Assembly: GCA_020543525.1 (NCBI GenBank)
Contig: JAHYIO010000007.1
Span: forward strand, 372,001 to 436,000
Origin: Coriolopsis trogii
Lineage: Eukaryota > Basidiomycota > Agaricomycetes > Polyporales > Polyporaceae
Length of the DNA: 64,000 nt
Direction: 5' to 3'
The notes beneath the pieces are model-generated. The model saw only the letters and a program-made list of their open reading frames with translations. It was not told where the DNA came from and made no database searches. Below are positions 12,057 through 23,200 of the stretch, one piece after another. Within the stretch, counting starts at the first letter, position 1, and each line of letters opens with the position of its first letter. The position numbers were made by a program, and so were the translations under genes.

Positions 12057-14062
12057 TCAGACGAGCTCGCCGCCCTTCAAGGTGTGCATGCCATAGTCCT
12101 GTAGAGATATTCGGGGGCAGGGAGGTCAGCGAGCTACGTCGTGCGTGAGGGACGTAAGACCTGGGCGGGATGCAGACACTCACGTTGTCCGACTCCCGGT
12201 CCATGCGCATCCCCACATCGTTCGTGACCACAGTCTGGCGGTAAACTTCAACTTTAGGCTGTGCAGACCGAAACGTCGTTAGCACAAACATATGGGACGG
12301 TGACACCGGACATGCACGAGAACACTCACCACTACCGGGGGATTGACGGAACGAGCTCCGTTGTTGCTGTAGGACTCGAATGAGGGGTACTGAGCTCCCG
12401 GGTTGTTCTTGTTCCGTATGTGCGAACGGGCGTTCAGGCTGCGATGATGACGCACAATAATTAGCATACACATTTACGACATCGATGATGGATTCTCGCA
12501 CCTTCCCAGGAACGAGTTGGCGTAGACTGCATCGAAACTGCTGAGTCTGCGCACGCGGGAAAGAGATTGTGTAAATCGGACTTACGCTTGCCCTGGATCT
12601 CGACCACGCCGAGGAAAACGAGACTCTCCTTCTGCGTGGCGTACTGCAACAATAAATTTTAGGGTTATGTCATATGCGGAACAACACAGAGCTCGGCTCA
12701 CCAGGATGACGGAGACAACAGAGGCCGTGCTGTGTGACAGTTGAGAAGTCAGATAATCCCCTTCGACGCAATGGGTGTCTTACGCCGTGATCGCGCCAGA
12801 GTTGACAGCATACAACATGATGAGGTTGATGCGGCTGTTGGATTGCCTGTACCGAAGTGTCGGTCAATCGAAACAAACGATGACGGTCGGGCAGTGCACG
12901 CACTTGTGATACTGGTTGCGCCCGCGCGCGAGGTAGAAGGAGAGCGTGAGGGCCACCAAGACGTCTACTAGTGCGGCAGCGCCCAGCCCGCCGCTGACAG
13001 TGATGGTGGACGAGTTGTGCGCCCTGAAGGAGACCCACTGGGGGAACGTGTAGCTGAAGAGAGTATGAGGATCGACTGCGTACTGTGAGACAGGAACTAG
13101 CGAGTGCACACCTCAGCGCGGTCGATCCGATACCGAACGCTATTCTGCAGAACGTGCAGAACGCCTGCGATTGTGTGCGTCAGACACAGGATGGGTTAAT
13201 GCATAAAGAAGTACAGTACTCACGATGGCGCCTGTGAGGATCTTGGCCTTGTTGCTCACTATTCGCACGTTAGTCACTGCCTATAGACGGCGCAGGGCAA
13301 GACTGATACGAACTGATCCATACACGCCGTACATAGAAGCTGTAGGTACGACTTCAGCACAATATCATGCGGAGCAACAGGAGATACTCACGCTTGCACA
13401 AGCGTCGAGAGTACGACCTGAGAGCCAGCAACGAGTCAGAGGATATCTTCAATCCGTACTGGGGATTGCTTACTTCAGTCATCACCGTTATCTGTATGCG
13501 AAGCAGACATGATACCATTCTTTAGCTTCCCGGAGCTGAGTCTGAGATGCGGTACTTACGCCAATACCCCTGATTATCATTGATTGAGTACCGAAAGTTG
13601 AGCTATATCGAGAATGCAAACGTACCAGTTGATCTCCAGGAAATACTCAAAGTCTCCGAAGGCTTCGACGAGGTACGCGTAGACGAATTGCATGCAGAAG
13701 CCTGTATGCACAGTTTCCAGCACCCTGAGGACGAGAATACCTTCAGACTGCAGCTAACCCCGAACGCTAACGCATGGCGTACCATACTAGTGCAACCTAC
13801 AGATCTCGGTTGCGTGAGCACCGGGGAAACATGGCAGATAGAGACGCGAAGACTTACGAAGAGCTTCAAAGCTCTGCTGTCGCTCTGATACTTCTGGAAG
13901 TAGATGAAGGTCTGCAGGGTGGTGATGCCATACAAGCTGCAGAGCACTGTGTAAGAAGGAAGGAAGGGACAATCGAGCAAGGGTGAACGCTCACATGCAC
14001 GCGACGAAGACCTCGATCAAGAGACCACCGAAGAAGTTCTCAGCGAAGTGGGCCATGTCCAT
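12057..14062 (-). CDS. DUF6534-type seven-helix membrane protein (copy B)
   Basis: Second member of the same membrane family. The start at 14062 gives MDMAHFAENFFGGLLIEVFV. Exons then give LYGITTLQTFIYFQKYQSDS, VLETVHTGFCMQFVYAYLVE, VLSTLVQA, FYVRRVWI, SNKAKILTGAI, FCTFCRIAFGIGSTAL and the core AAALVDVLVALTLSFYLARG. After that come INLIMLYAVNSGAITA, ATQKESLVFLGVVEIQGK and the diagnostic block FDAVYANSFLGR with LNARSHIRNK. The tail reads VEVYRQTVVTNDVG and ends DYGMHTLKGGELV before the TGA at 12057-12059. All joins keep frame, so the gene looks functional. It differs widely from copy A outside the family blocks, so the pair is an old duplication or two independent family members rather than a recent tandem copy. 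No role is known. Confidence 0.88.
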
Positions 14063-17000
14063 ATTGACGCAGGGAGCGACGGCGAAGCGTCGAGGAGGGG
14101 CGGATAGATAATACAGGAAAGGAACGGAGGGGATGGGAGGGCCGAAGCAAACGGACGAGGGGCTCAAGTCCTTTAACCTGAAACCCAGCGGTCTTCTTGA
14201 GAAGTATGTACGGCGGCCTAAAATTCGCGGACGGCGAGGCGTTAGCAAGGGAACGGACGCGCGTTCTGGGCCACTACTTCTGGGGTCGGAAGCATGCGGT
14301 GCTACCATGGCCCTCGCACGCGATACAAATGGATCAACCGCCGCGGGAAGAGCGCGGGGGCAGAACGATTATACACCAGTTACGCGCCATGCGCTTGACA
14401 GTTGGAGAAGATCTCCCCCAGGAAACGCGACGTCACTGTTAGTGGGCCATGCTCGAAACTAGCAAGATCCCGACTAGTCCTGACTAGTCCGAGTCGGACT
14501 AGCTCAGCGCGCAGCTCTAGCCGACGCAAAACAGTTGGCTAATTAGCCTTTCCAAGTCTCAGGTCGTACGAATGGTTTGCGTAAGATGGGAGCTCGAAAT
14601 GAAGCGTCTGATGAGAATGCAAGAGGATTCTCCACTGCTCGTGGATGATGGATGGGATTGTCGGCAGAGGGACTTGCGACGGCTGAGGAGGTCAACGTTC
14701 TTGCAGACGCGGGAGAGAGGAGGAGAGGACGTGGGGAACTCGTCACAGCCACCGCCGGATGGATCCTTTTCGACCGTAAGCGCCGATCACCTGCAGATCC
14801 ACCGCTCCCGGTCCAGATCCAGCGTAATCCATCCAGCCTCTTCCACCGCCGCTCTTCAACGCTCGCTAAGGACAGAAAAAGAAAATAGCTCATGTGCTGC
14901 GTTCGCTCCCATCACTTTCTCAGGCGTATGGAGGGAACGAATCCCACGAAACGCGGTCAGCATCAGCCCCGTCATGTCAAACCTGCCCTGTATCACGAAG
15001 GGAGGGCAGCGGCAGTCAAGGAAACATATCAGCAATTCGGGAAGCAACTTCCGCCCCGTCTCTCGCGTTTCTCCAAGTCAACGCACCCGCTGGCCGGCAG
15101 CGAGCGGCGGGCTTCTCTTGAGGTATGTACCATACCACTGCCAACGTATCCTCTTTTGGACTCGGCATCTCAGCCGAACACTTATGGCCGCCTCATGTTG
15201 GCCCCAGCGGTCACTCTTGCCGCCATTTGGCTGCTTTTCGCTGCCCCCGATGATGCATGGGCGCCGTCCGGAACGACGCGCCGGTTGATGTGCATGAGCT
15301 TCAGGCCGACAGACAGTCATGTCTTCCCAGATGCAATGTTGTAGGTCACCGCTCATCATCAAGTACAGTACATCTCGAAGTGTTCTGTGATGGCCGTAAG
15401 GCATACTGTCATGTCATGTCAAAGTCACGACGGCTTTACGAGGTTCGCTTAGCTCGAGCAGCTGACCGTCATCGAACTTCGCAGTCCACAACATCGTCGC
15501 GAGGGCAGGCGAGGCGTGAACGGGACAGCAGAAGCAACGAAGCGCACTTTCCATCTGATCTACCCCGAGATGCTGCCGCGCAATGAATACTTGAGTGTGA
15601 AGAGATCTCTTATCCTCGAACAGCAGACATCGAAGATGGATTGCTCCTGTGGTACAACACAAGTAAAGATAGCACCATGATAGATGGCTGATGTTAGGGT
15701 CAGGGGAAGTGTCATCAGAATCGCCCCCCTGCATTATATGGGGTTAGGCATTTCTGTTCGCAAGCCGGTATTGAACCACTCCCCTTCATTGTGCATGTCC
15801 TCGTGCCCAGGATAATCCCACAAGGATCGCTTGCCAGCGCCCACCGGAGGCCGGAGAAGGGGAGCCCTTCGCTGCGTACCTGCAACATAGGAAGGCGTCG
15901 GGGAATGTACTCTACTTGGAGGAGGAGCTCTTCTATGCGCCTTCTGTCACGCCTAGTAGACCCTCAATGGCTAAGAGGTTAGGGAGGTCTATGTATATGA
16001 GAGCTAAGACAAACACCACCTCGTTCTCCCTATTCGGGAGTGAAAAGGTATTTTAAATACTCGGAGACCCTTTGCGCTCGTGCTTACCGGACGAGTGAGT
16101 GCGATGGTGTGGTACCGGCGAGGATGAAGGAATCCAAGCCCTCCACATACGATATCATCTGCCCTCAACTGGTAGCTGTTGTGAAGACGATGCCAGCCAT
16201 TCATGGACGTCGACGACCCTGTCGGCGAACATGGGAAGAGTCGGCACGCGAGGATGCCCTCCTGCAGCGCCTACACCCTCCTCGGACGATCCAGCCAGAG
16301 GTCGCAATGCCGCATGGCTGTAATGTACGCAGAGCGCGTCAATCCAGAACACTCCGCGGAGCTCCGGCAGCAGTGAGCGCGTGAGGAGAGAGCGCGACAG
16401 ACGGGCAGACTCGTTTGGGTCGTGCTACCTATCCCGTCCGCCCTCGCGAATGATATAGCGAAGTAGGGGCCGAAGGCATGATATACGCTCTTCGAAGACG
16501 ATATCAGGAATAGCGCCCGCATCTGGCAGAGGAGAGTAGCAACGTTCTGAATTGGATTTGCCGCCAACGCGCAGTTACCAGTAGCGCGAAACATACGAGC
16601 CCTCGTCTGCGACTGCGTACAGGACACCATACACTGGCTCAGTACACGTACGATGCTCGTCTGGACATTCTCTGGAGCATGGCAGCACTCCTGTCAAGCT
16701 CGAGGCCGTGTCCAACCTCATCAGGCCTTGCGCGTACCGGTGCTTGGAGCTGACGACAAAACGGGAGACCGTGCCCAAGACAGCATGTCCATTTGCAATG
16801 GTTTAGCCTGCTCGTAGGAGCAGGCTGAGCCCTTGCCCCACCTCCTCGGCCGGTGTAGGTGAGCGAGAACGCAACGTCTCAACCCCACCGAATGTAAGCG
16901 TCGTTGTCCCGCCGAGGATAGTCGCTATACGGACGTTCAACCTGACCGGGGAGCACATAATCCGGGCAGCTGAGGGAACGGGCAGGCCCATTATGTTCGC

Positions 17001-18859
17001 CAGGAAGAGGTCTGCCGGGACCTGTACGCAAGTCACAGCCTCAAGCAAGGCGAGCGTGTAGCGATTCATAGACCAACATTGTCGTGCAGGCTGAGAGGCG
17101 TATGCACCTGACGATGTCTGACATAGTCATGGAAGGACGTACATACAGGATGACGGTTGTGAGGTCCGCTATGTCAAGGAATATCGAGCGAGTAGCCGTA
17201 TGGGAATCGGCGGGTGCGAAGACAAGATATTGTCGCCGTTCCCAAGGGCATCGAGTTCCCTTCCCGGCCGTGTAACAAAGCCTGGCATATCCGCTCAGAG
17301 AAGTCGTCCTTATACCGCCATCCATGTTGGAGCCGTGACTGCTTACCTAGGGGAACCTGAGACTCTGGCACCCCTGACCAATTCAGTGACGCGTGGCCAG
17401 ATCATCGGGGACCAGTAAGACGACTTCGATAGCGAAATTGCGGCATCAGGGACCCTGCGAAATTATCGGATTGAGCGACTTCATTGACCACTTCTACCAA
17501 TGTATAACATGAGATACGAGAGGATCTGACTTACGGTTACGACATAGATGATAGGTGCAACGTGCCCTGGACCTAATAGCTCAACCAATAAGCGTGATCA
17601 GCAGCTCTTCACTGGCAAAATGAACGTGAAACACATACATATAAGTACCATTACCACCAGATCCGTAGTACTTGCTCCAGTGCTCTCGCGTGCATCAGCT
17701 ACTTGTGTATGTGAATGGGTGCTCGCAAGGAGGGAAGGCTGGAAGGCTTTTGATGGCGGGGACTGATGGCGACGATACAATGGATACCGCCTTGATGCAA
17801 CAGTGCTGTTGGAGATGATGTCGAGAAGGCTGTGTTGACTATTGAAAAGGCAGCGCAAGCAACGCAGACTCCCCCATACCTGCTTCCCCTCGGTGTGACG
17901 GTCTCTCTTGGCGCATATCCAAGCTACTATCTTACGAAACACAAGACTGACGATTGGAACGGAACATGGCGTCGGTGCATTTCCTGGCACAAAAGCGCAG
18001 CATTCGACTGACTCACCCTCTTTGCTCAGCGGTCTTTCAGCTATTCCAAAGGCTATTGGACAAGGCTACCTTACGGTCATCTCAGGTGTGTGGACTGAAG
18101 CTTCATGATGACCAATGACAGCACGCCTACGGGCAATCCTCACCTGCGGTCAATCACGTCAGGTCTCATCTCCGGCGCTAGCAAGATTAACAGAGGGTTG
18201 GGTACAGCAGTGGCAGTCCTGTGTTGTCCATGCACCTGCGGAGGATCATTGATTGCTGCAGCAGATGAGTGAGGTGCTTCGAGGTCTGGTGAGTTGCTAT
18301 TTTACAGACTATTGGTAGCACACAGGCAACTCACCAGTTCACTAGTAGCGTCATTGTTGATATTTCGCAAGTCTTGCACTAGACATATAGCAACGATACA
18401 GCAATAGGGTGGCATGTAATCGATTCGACGACTCGTCAGAATAGAACCCAAGATGAAGCTGCGAGAGGGAGGGCTCCGGGACTTCCCGCGCATTGCCTCC
18501 CCAAGAATGGCAGTCTTAACGCCCGCGCTCTCACTGGGCGCGCTCCGACGCACCGGTACCGTAGGCTTCGTGTCTTCACGCATGACTTACTTATCTAGTA
18601 CCTCCAACGCTTCTAGAGAGTGCGCAAGCCATTCTCTGCAATAATTTGATCTAATTGAGTGATTTGGTGCCAATGACCTTGTTCTCTGACTGCCGTCGTA
18701 TTCAAAGAATGTCGCCAGGACGAAGCAAAACTCACGAAGGTGACTCAGATTGGACTCAAACTCGAAATTTGTTTCTTTGATTGGCACACGCTTATGTTTA
18801 AATTTTTGTGGCAGGAGTCAGCATGGCGTATTTACTCTGTTCCTGGTGACAATGAGGCC
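14063..18859. other. gene-poor region with weak coding traces
   Basis: Nearly 5 kb without a gene I can defend. On the plus strand an ORF of 238 codons covers 14572-15288 but has no recognisable domain and overlaps a minus-strand frame. On the minus strand between about 16150 and 18000, short pieces look like parts of an intron-rich membrane protein (FLANIMGLPVPSAARIM, RIATILGGTTTLTFGG, TTDLVVMVLICMCF), and one piece reads VFWIDALC, which resembles a HET-domain motif. I could not join these into one frame. They may be a decayed gene or chance. A perfect 9-bp stem with a 4-nt loop lies at 16805-16826. Confidence 0.35.
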
Positions 18860-19693
18860 ATGTCCGCCTCATTGGATTAGACTGGAATGTTGGTTACACA
18901 GCTGTTCATGCGCGAGCGGCCGGATCCCCCGGCAACCCCACACCTTGCCCTCTCACCATTCCACACACACTCCTTTAGCATACCCCTTTAACCGTCACCG
19001 ATATATCCCAGTGATCATCGTGTCCAAGCTGTGCACATGTTAACCTGAGAAGTTATGCAGGTGGCATTGATCCAATACTCCAAATTTCTAGTCGTCGCTT
19101 CTCTCTATTTCCAGATAACTATTGTCCCTCCTGCATCCCACTCTGGAAGAGAGGGAACGGTAAGCCACCGACGTCCCCCAATCTCCGGGATGCATCAAAT
19201 ATGGAGCGAGTTCAAGCTCATCCCGCTTTCTGTGGTAAAAAAAGGACGTCGTCATCAAGTAAGGGGGCTTCACCCGGAAGCTAGAGGGCCTCGCAAGAGC
19301 TCGGAAAGAAGAGCAAAGAGTTCCTGACTGGATCAGGTACGGGATCATATGTGAGAGATCTCTATGTTGCGGATGATGGTCTCCTCCCGATCCGACGGCG
19401 TCCAACGACGGGCTCGTCCTATAAGAGCATATCTCTAGATCTTCTTCACTCTTCTTGCCCACTGCACCATCTGTCAACCTCGATCTGTCGCGTGAGCTCA
19501 AAACCTTCGAGTGACCGATTTATCGCCTTTCCAAGGGTTGTAGGAGACAAACCTCCTGCCAGTGTGGTCGCTGACGCTCTCTGACGCCTTCCTTGGGAGC
19601 TTCTGTGCATTTTGTCCATCCGCCTCCTCGTGAGGGACTCCTTTTCCCCCATTACAACTTAGTACCCCTCAGAGTCCGGGGTGTGAGGAACAG
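18860..19693 (+). pseudogene. repeat unit copy 1, decayed small ORF
   Basis: Diverged copy of the unit also found at 30516-31460 (minus) and 54129-55102 (plus). The upstream block at 18860 (ATGTCCGCC, then ATTGGA) matches the start of the other copies. The ATG of the small ORF is replaced by GTG at about 19020. In the main coding block an extended A-run near 19236-19243 shifts the frame relative to copy 3, and the codon pair corresponding to Lys-Tyr has become AAG TAA. The peptide remains readable in pieces (SEFKLIPLSV, then GFTRKLEGLARARK in the other frame). The 3' part ends with the shared CAGAGTCCGGGGTG block. It is not expected to make the protein. Confidence 0.75.
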
Positions 19694-20248
19694 TAACCCC
19701 GGGACATCTTCCGCTGCTTTATGATACCGAGAGATAATAATCCAAATGGATGCGTAACGAGATCTCCGACTGTACAACCGGTTCTGCGAATGACTCTACG
19801 TGTACCCTCCATGTCGCATATTCATATCACGCCGCACTGTGAACACTTTGATACAATGTTGAACCAAGTTGAGACCGACGAGAGCTCTATGCGGGCAGCA
19901 ATATCTACACTTGCGCAGCTTCATATGACCATCATACGAGACCCAGCTCACGACCTTTGTCGTTGCGGTTCAAGTTCATTGTGTGCAGTTCAAGTTGAGG
20001 AAGAGGAGACCTTACGCGGTGGCAATGGAGCTGTCACCGGTCCGGTCCTCCGCCATATGTCCGCTGCCTGGGCGCCAAAATAATTTTGGGACGCGGCGAA
20101 CACATCAACATAACTCGTCTGGATGACCAAATTGCTCTGCTACAGTGAACTTTAGACCTGGCGGCGACCGTCTCTGATTTTTCAATTACAACGATCCTTG
20201 CCAGCAGCCGCGGCACCTCTCTTCTCAGCTTGACATCCCTCTCTGGCG
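19694..20248. other. intergenic, URB1 upstream region
   Basis: About 550 bp between repeat copy 1 and URB1. No gene is seen. The 3' part is presumably the URB1 promoter. Confidence 0.4.
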
Positions 20249-23200
20249 ATGCCTGTCCGTGATCATCCCCCGCCGCCGCAGAAGAAGCGTAAGGTGGAGG
20301 CCTCTTCGAAAGAACACTACAAATACGCGTCTGGGTCTGAGATACGCCGCGTCTTCAAGGCCCAAAGCGAGAGGGGTCTCATCGAGGGTACGCGTCCTGC
20401 TTATGTCATGGAATGGGCAGGCCTGCTCACTGACATACCTTGGCTAGGCCTGACTGCCCTCAGGAACCAGCTTACCATCAAACCACATGAGTACTCCGTG
20501 AAAGTGAACGATGAGCGCCTTCTCCTGGCAAAAAGTTGGTTGGACGAGGACCCGGGTGCGCAGGAATTGTTCGCAGCATGGGAAGCAGCGAATTTGGTGC
20601 GTCTCATCTCCGTGTACGACCAGGGCCCCGGGCTCATTGCATCGTTAGAGACAAATGTTATTGCTGTCTGCGATTGTTGGGGTCCTATCAGCACTTCTCA
20701 GCCTCCTGTCCTCTCACTACACCTACCACACCTACGCGCAACCAATACTCCGTGTCCTCCTTTCCCAAGAATGGACTCGTCATCTCAATCTCTACCTCGG
20801 CGGACAACACACAGATCTCGTACTCGTGACTTTGAAGTTGTACAACAGCATGTCCAATTTTGCAGGCGGCCGTGAACGCAAACAGGTGTTGGATGCATTT
20901 GCTTGGGAGATGAAGGTAACGCTGTCTACCCGTCGAACGCCCTATGATTATTCTCTAACAACCTCCATTAGTCTTTGCCAAAACTTCTACACATGCGCAG
21001 GAAGAGCAAGGGCAAAGAAGATGCAGATATGCTTGTGCGGCCAGGTAACTCTTCATCTGCAACACACGTGTTTGAAGGTTAACCAGTTCGTCAGACATCC
21101 GCACGCTGTATATTCTCCTGGTTCTCTCCTTCCTGGATCCCGCGACGCCGTCGTCCGTGAAGGCTACTTTCCTTGAGCAACACAGAGATGCTTTCGTTGG
21201 TATTTTCAAGGGGCTCTGGCAAGACTCTTACTCGGTCATCAGACGAGTTCTCGAAGTGTGTTGGTCGGGGCTGTGGTCTGACTCGAAGTTGAAACGGACG
21301 CTGAAGATACAAGTGTTTAACGAAGCTACCCTATCGCAGGTGCATAGTTCACGTTCATTGGTGCAAATGCGTGATCCTGAATCTTCTATTTAGCTCCTCC
21401 GCGTGTATGAGCGCAATGTGCCCGAGGGCTCCGAACCCGATTCTATCCCGGCTGACGTCGTTCATCACTTTCTACTCGCCTTATGCAGTCGACCAGGAGT
21501 TGGCTTATGCTTCACCGACCGTGGTTGGTACCCGCGCGAGACGGACGAAGCCGGCGCTGTCGAACTGGCGGAGGGTGACTTGCCACAGAGGGGTGGTAAG
21601 ATCTACAACAAGATACTAGCCAATGTTGTGAAGACCCTCAAAGTCAACGAGGACCCGCGGCAGCAAGAGCTGGCTCTTAAGATTCTAGCGGCGTGTCCAG
21701 AGCTCGTCTCAGGGTACTGGTCCTCCTCCAGTCTTGCCCTCGAACCTCGACTTTCATCAAAATGGCTCGCCAACATAGCTTTCTTCGGCTCCGTCGTGTC
21801 ACTCCCTGTGCCTACGTCATCGTTTTTCCTCCCTGAAAGCGGTAGCGGGAGTACATCACTTTATCATCCCTCGCCTCCTCCGCTCTCAACTATCGTCGAG
21901 AACATCATCCCTACAGCGTCTATCAAAGTACACTTTTCACGCGGACTTCAGGCCACCTCCCCACTTGTCCAACACGCATCTGCGCTCACGCTTGCGAAGT
22001 GCTTGTTGAAGTACGAACAAGTTATAGAGGCATTTGAAGTGGTTGAGAGGGCGCTCGAGGAAGACGAGGAAGACGGCTTGTGGACGCGCCGTCGTCACGA
22101 AGTTGAGCGTGAAGTTCGCAAGCGAGTCCCTGACTTCCAGGTCATCATCGGATTTTCCCAGCGCCTGCATGAGCCTACCATCGCTGGGGATATGCAAACC
22201 AAGGACAAGTCGACAGACGCTTCTCCCACTCCCATCAGAACGGCTCTGCTCGCCGAGAGTATTCATCGACTATTATGGCTGTACCATAAACTCCTGCCTG
22301 CAATTGTCGCGGAAGCTCGCTTCGATGCTGGAAAGCTCCTGCAAGCTGTCGATGAGATGTCGTATACTTCTAGCTCAGCAGGAGGGCTGGAGACTCTCCG
22401 TCAGCTGCACGTACTGCGCCTTTTGAAGGAGAGCGAACATTTCACCTGGTCTGGGAAGTCAGGTACAGTACTACCTGAAATCACCTAGTTTGTTTGCTTA
22501 TGGCCTTCCAGGTTCCAAACATAGCAATTTTTACATCCTCCTCAAGGCTTACTCGGTTACACAAGTACCAGCGGTGCGCTCTGCGATTGCTGCCCTTTTG
22601 CGACACACACTCGCCCCGGGCGTTCTCTTCCAGCACGATGAGGACGAAATCGCGCTTTGGTTAGACTCGCTTCCCCGTACGCGCCGCGCGACAGGTACAC
22701 AAGCTCCTGACGGTGCGCCCTTGACAGATGAGGCAGAGGGCGTCATCTCTTTCCTCGACGACTGCGTGCAACGCTGCGTCAAGACCCCGTACAAATACGT
22801 CGAAGAGCTCCAATCGGTATATTCCGCACGTCATAATCAAGCCCAGAACTACAGCGAGGCCCAGGTTCCGTCGATCGGTCAGCGCCCTGACGCTTTTCCA
22901 AGTCCTCTCCTTGCAACCGTAGTGGAGCAGCTGGGGGCAAAATTGCGAGCAAAACTCCTCACTCAATCCGATACGCTAGCATTGTTCTCGTTTGTGCGCA
23001 AGCTCCTTCTCCGACTTGCTAGCAAGAGCGCCGACTTGGACCTGTCATGTGCTGTAGCAGAGAGCATCGCGGCTCTCCAGGTGACATGGCCTGAGTATCC
23101 AGTCATGAAGGAGGCTATCCGGCGAGAAGCCAATCTATTAATCTCTTCCATGGGCCTACTTAGGAACCCGGCACCCTCGTCACCCAAAACATCCAGTGCC

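Noticed and set aside
14470..14505. Short GACTAGTC palindromic repeats
   Set aside because: Only two to three short units; not enough to call an element or binding array.
14572..15288. 238-codon plus-strand ORF
   Set aside because: No recognisable family, Ser/Arg-rich random-looking composition, and an overlapping minus-strand frame of 116 codons; no support beyond length.
16330..16352. HET-domain gene suggested by VFWIDALC on the minus strand
   Set aside because: Only this one short motif matches; the downstream HET blocks are missing and the frame cannot be extended by plausible introns.
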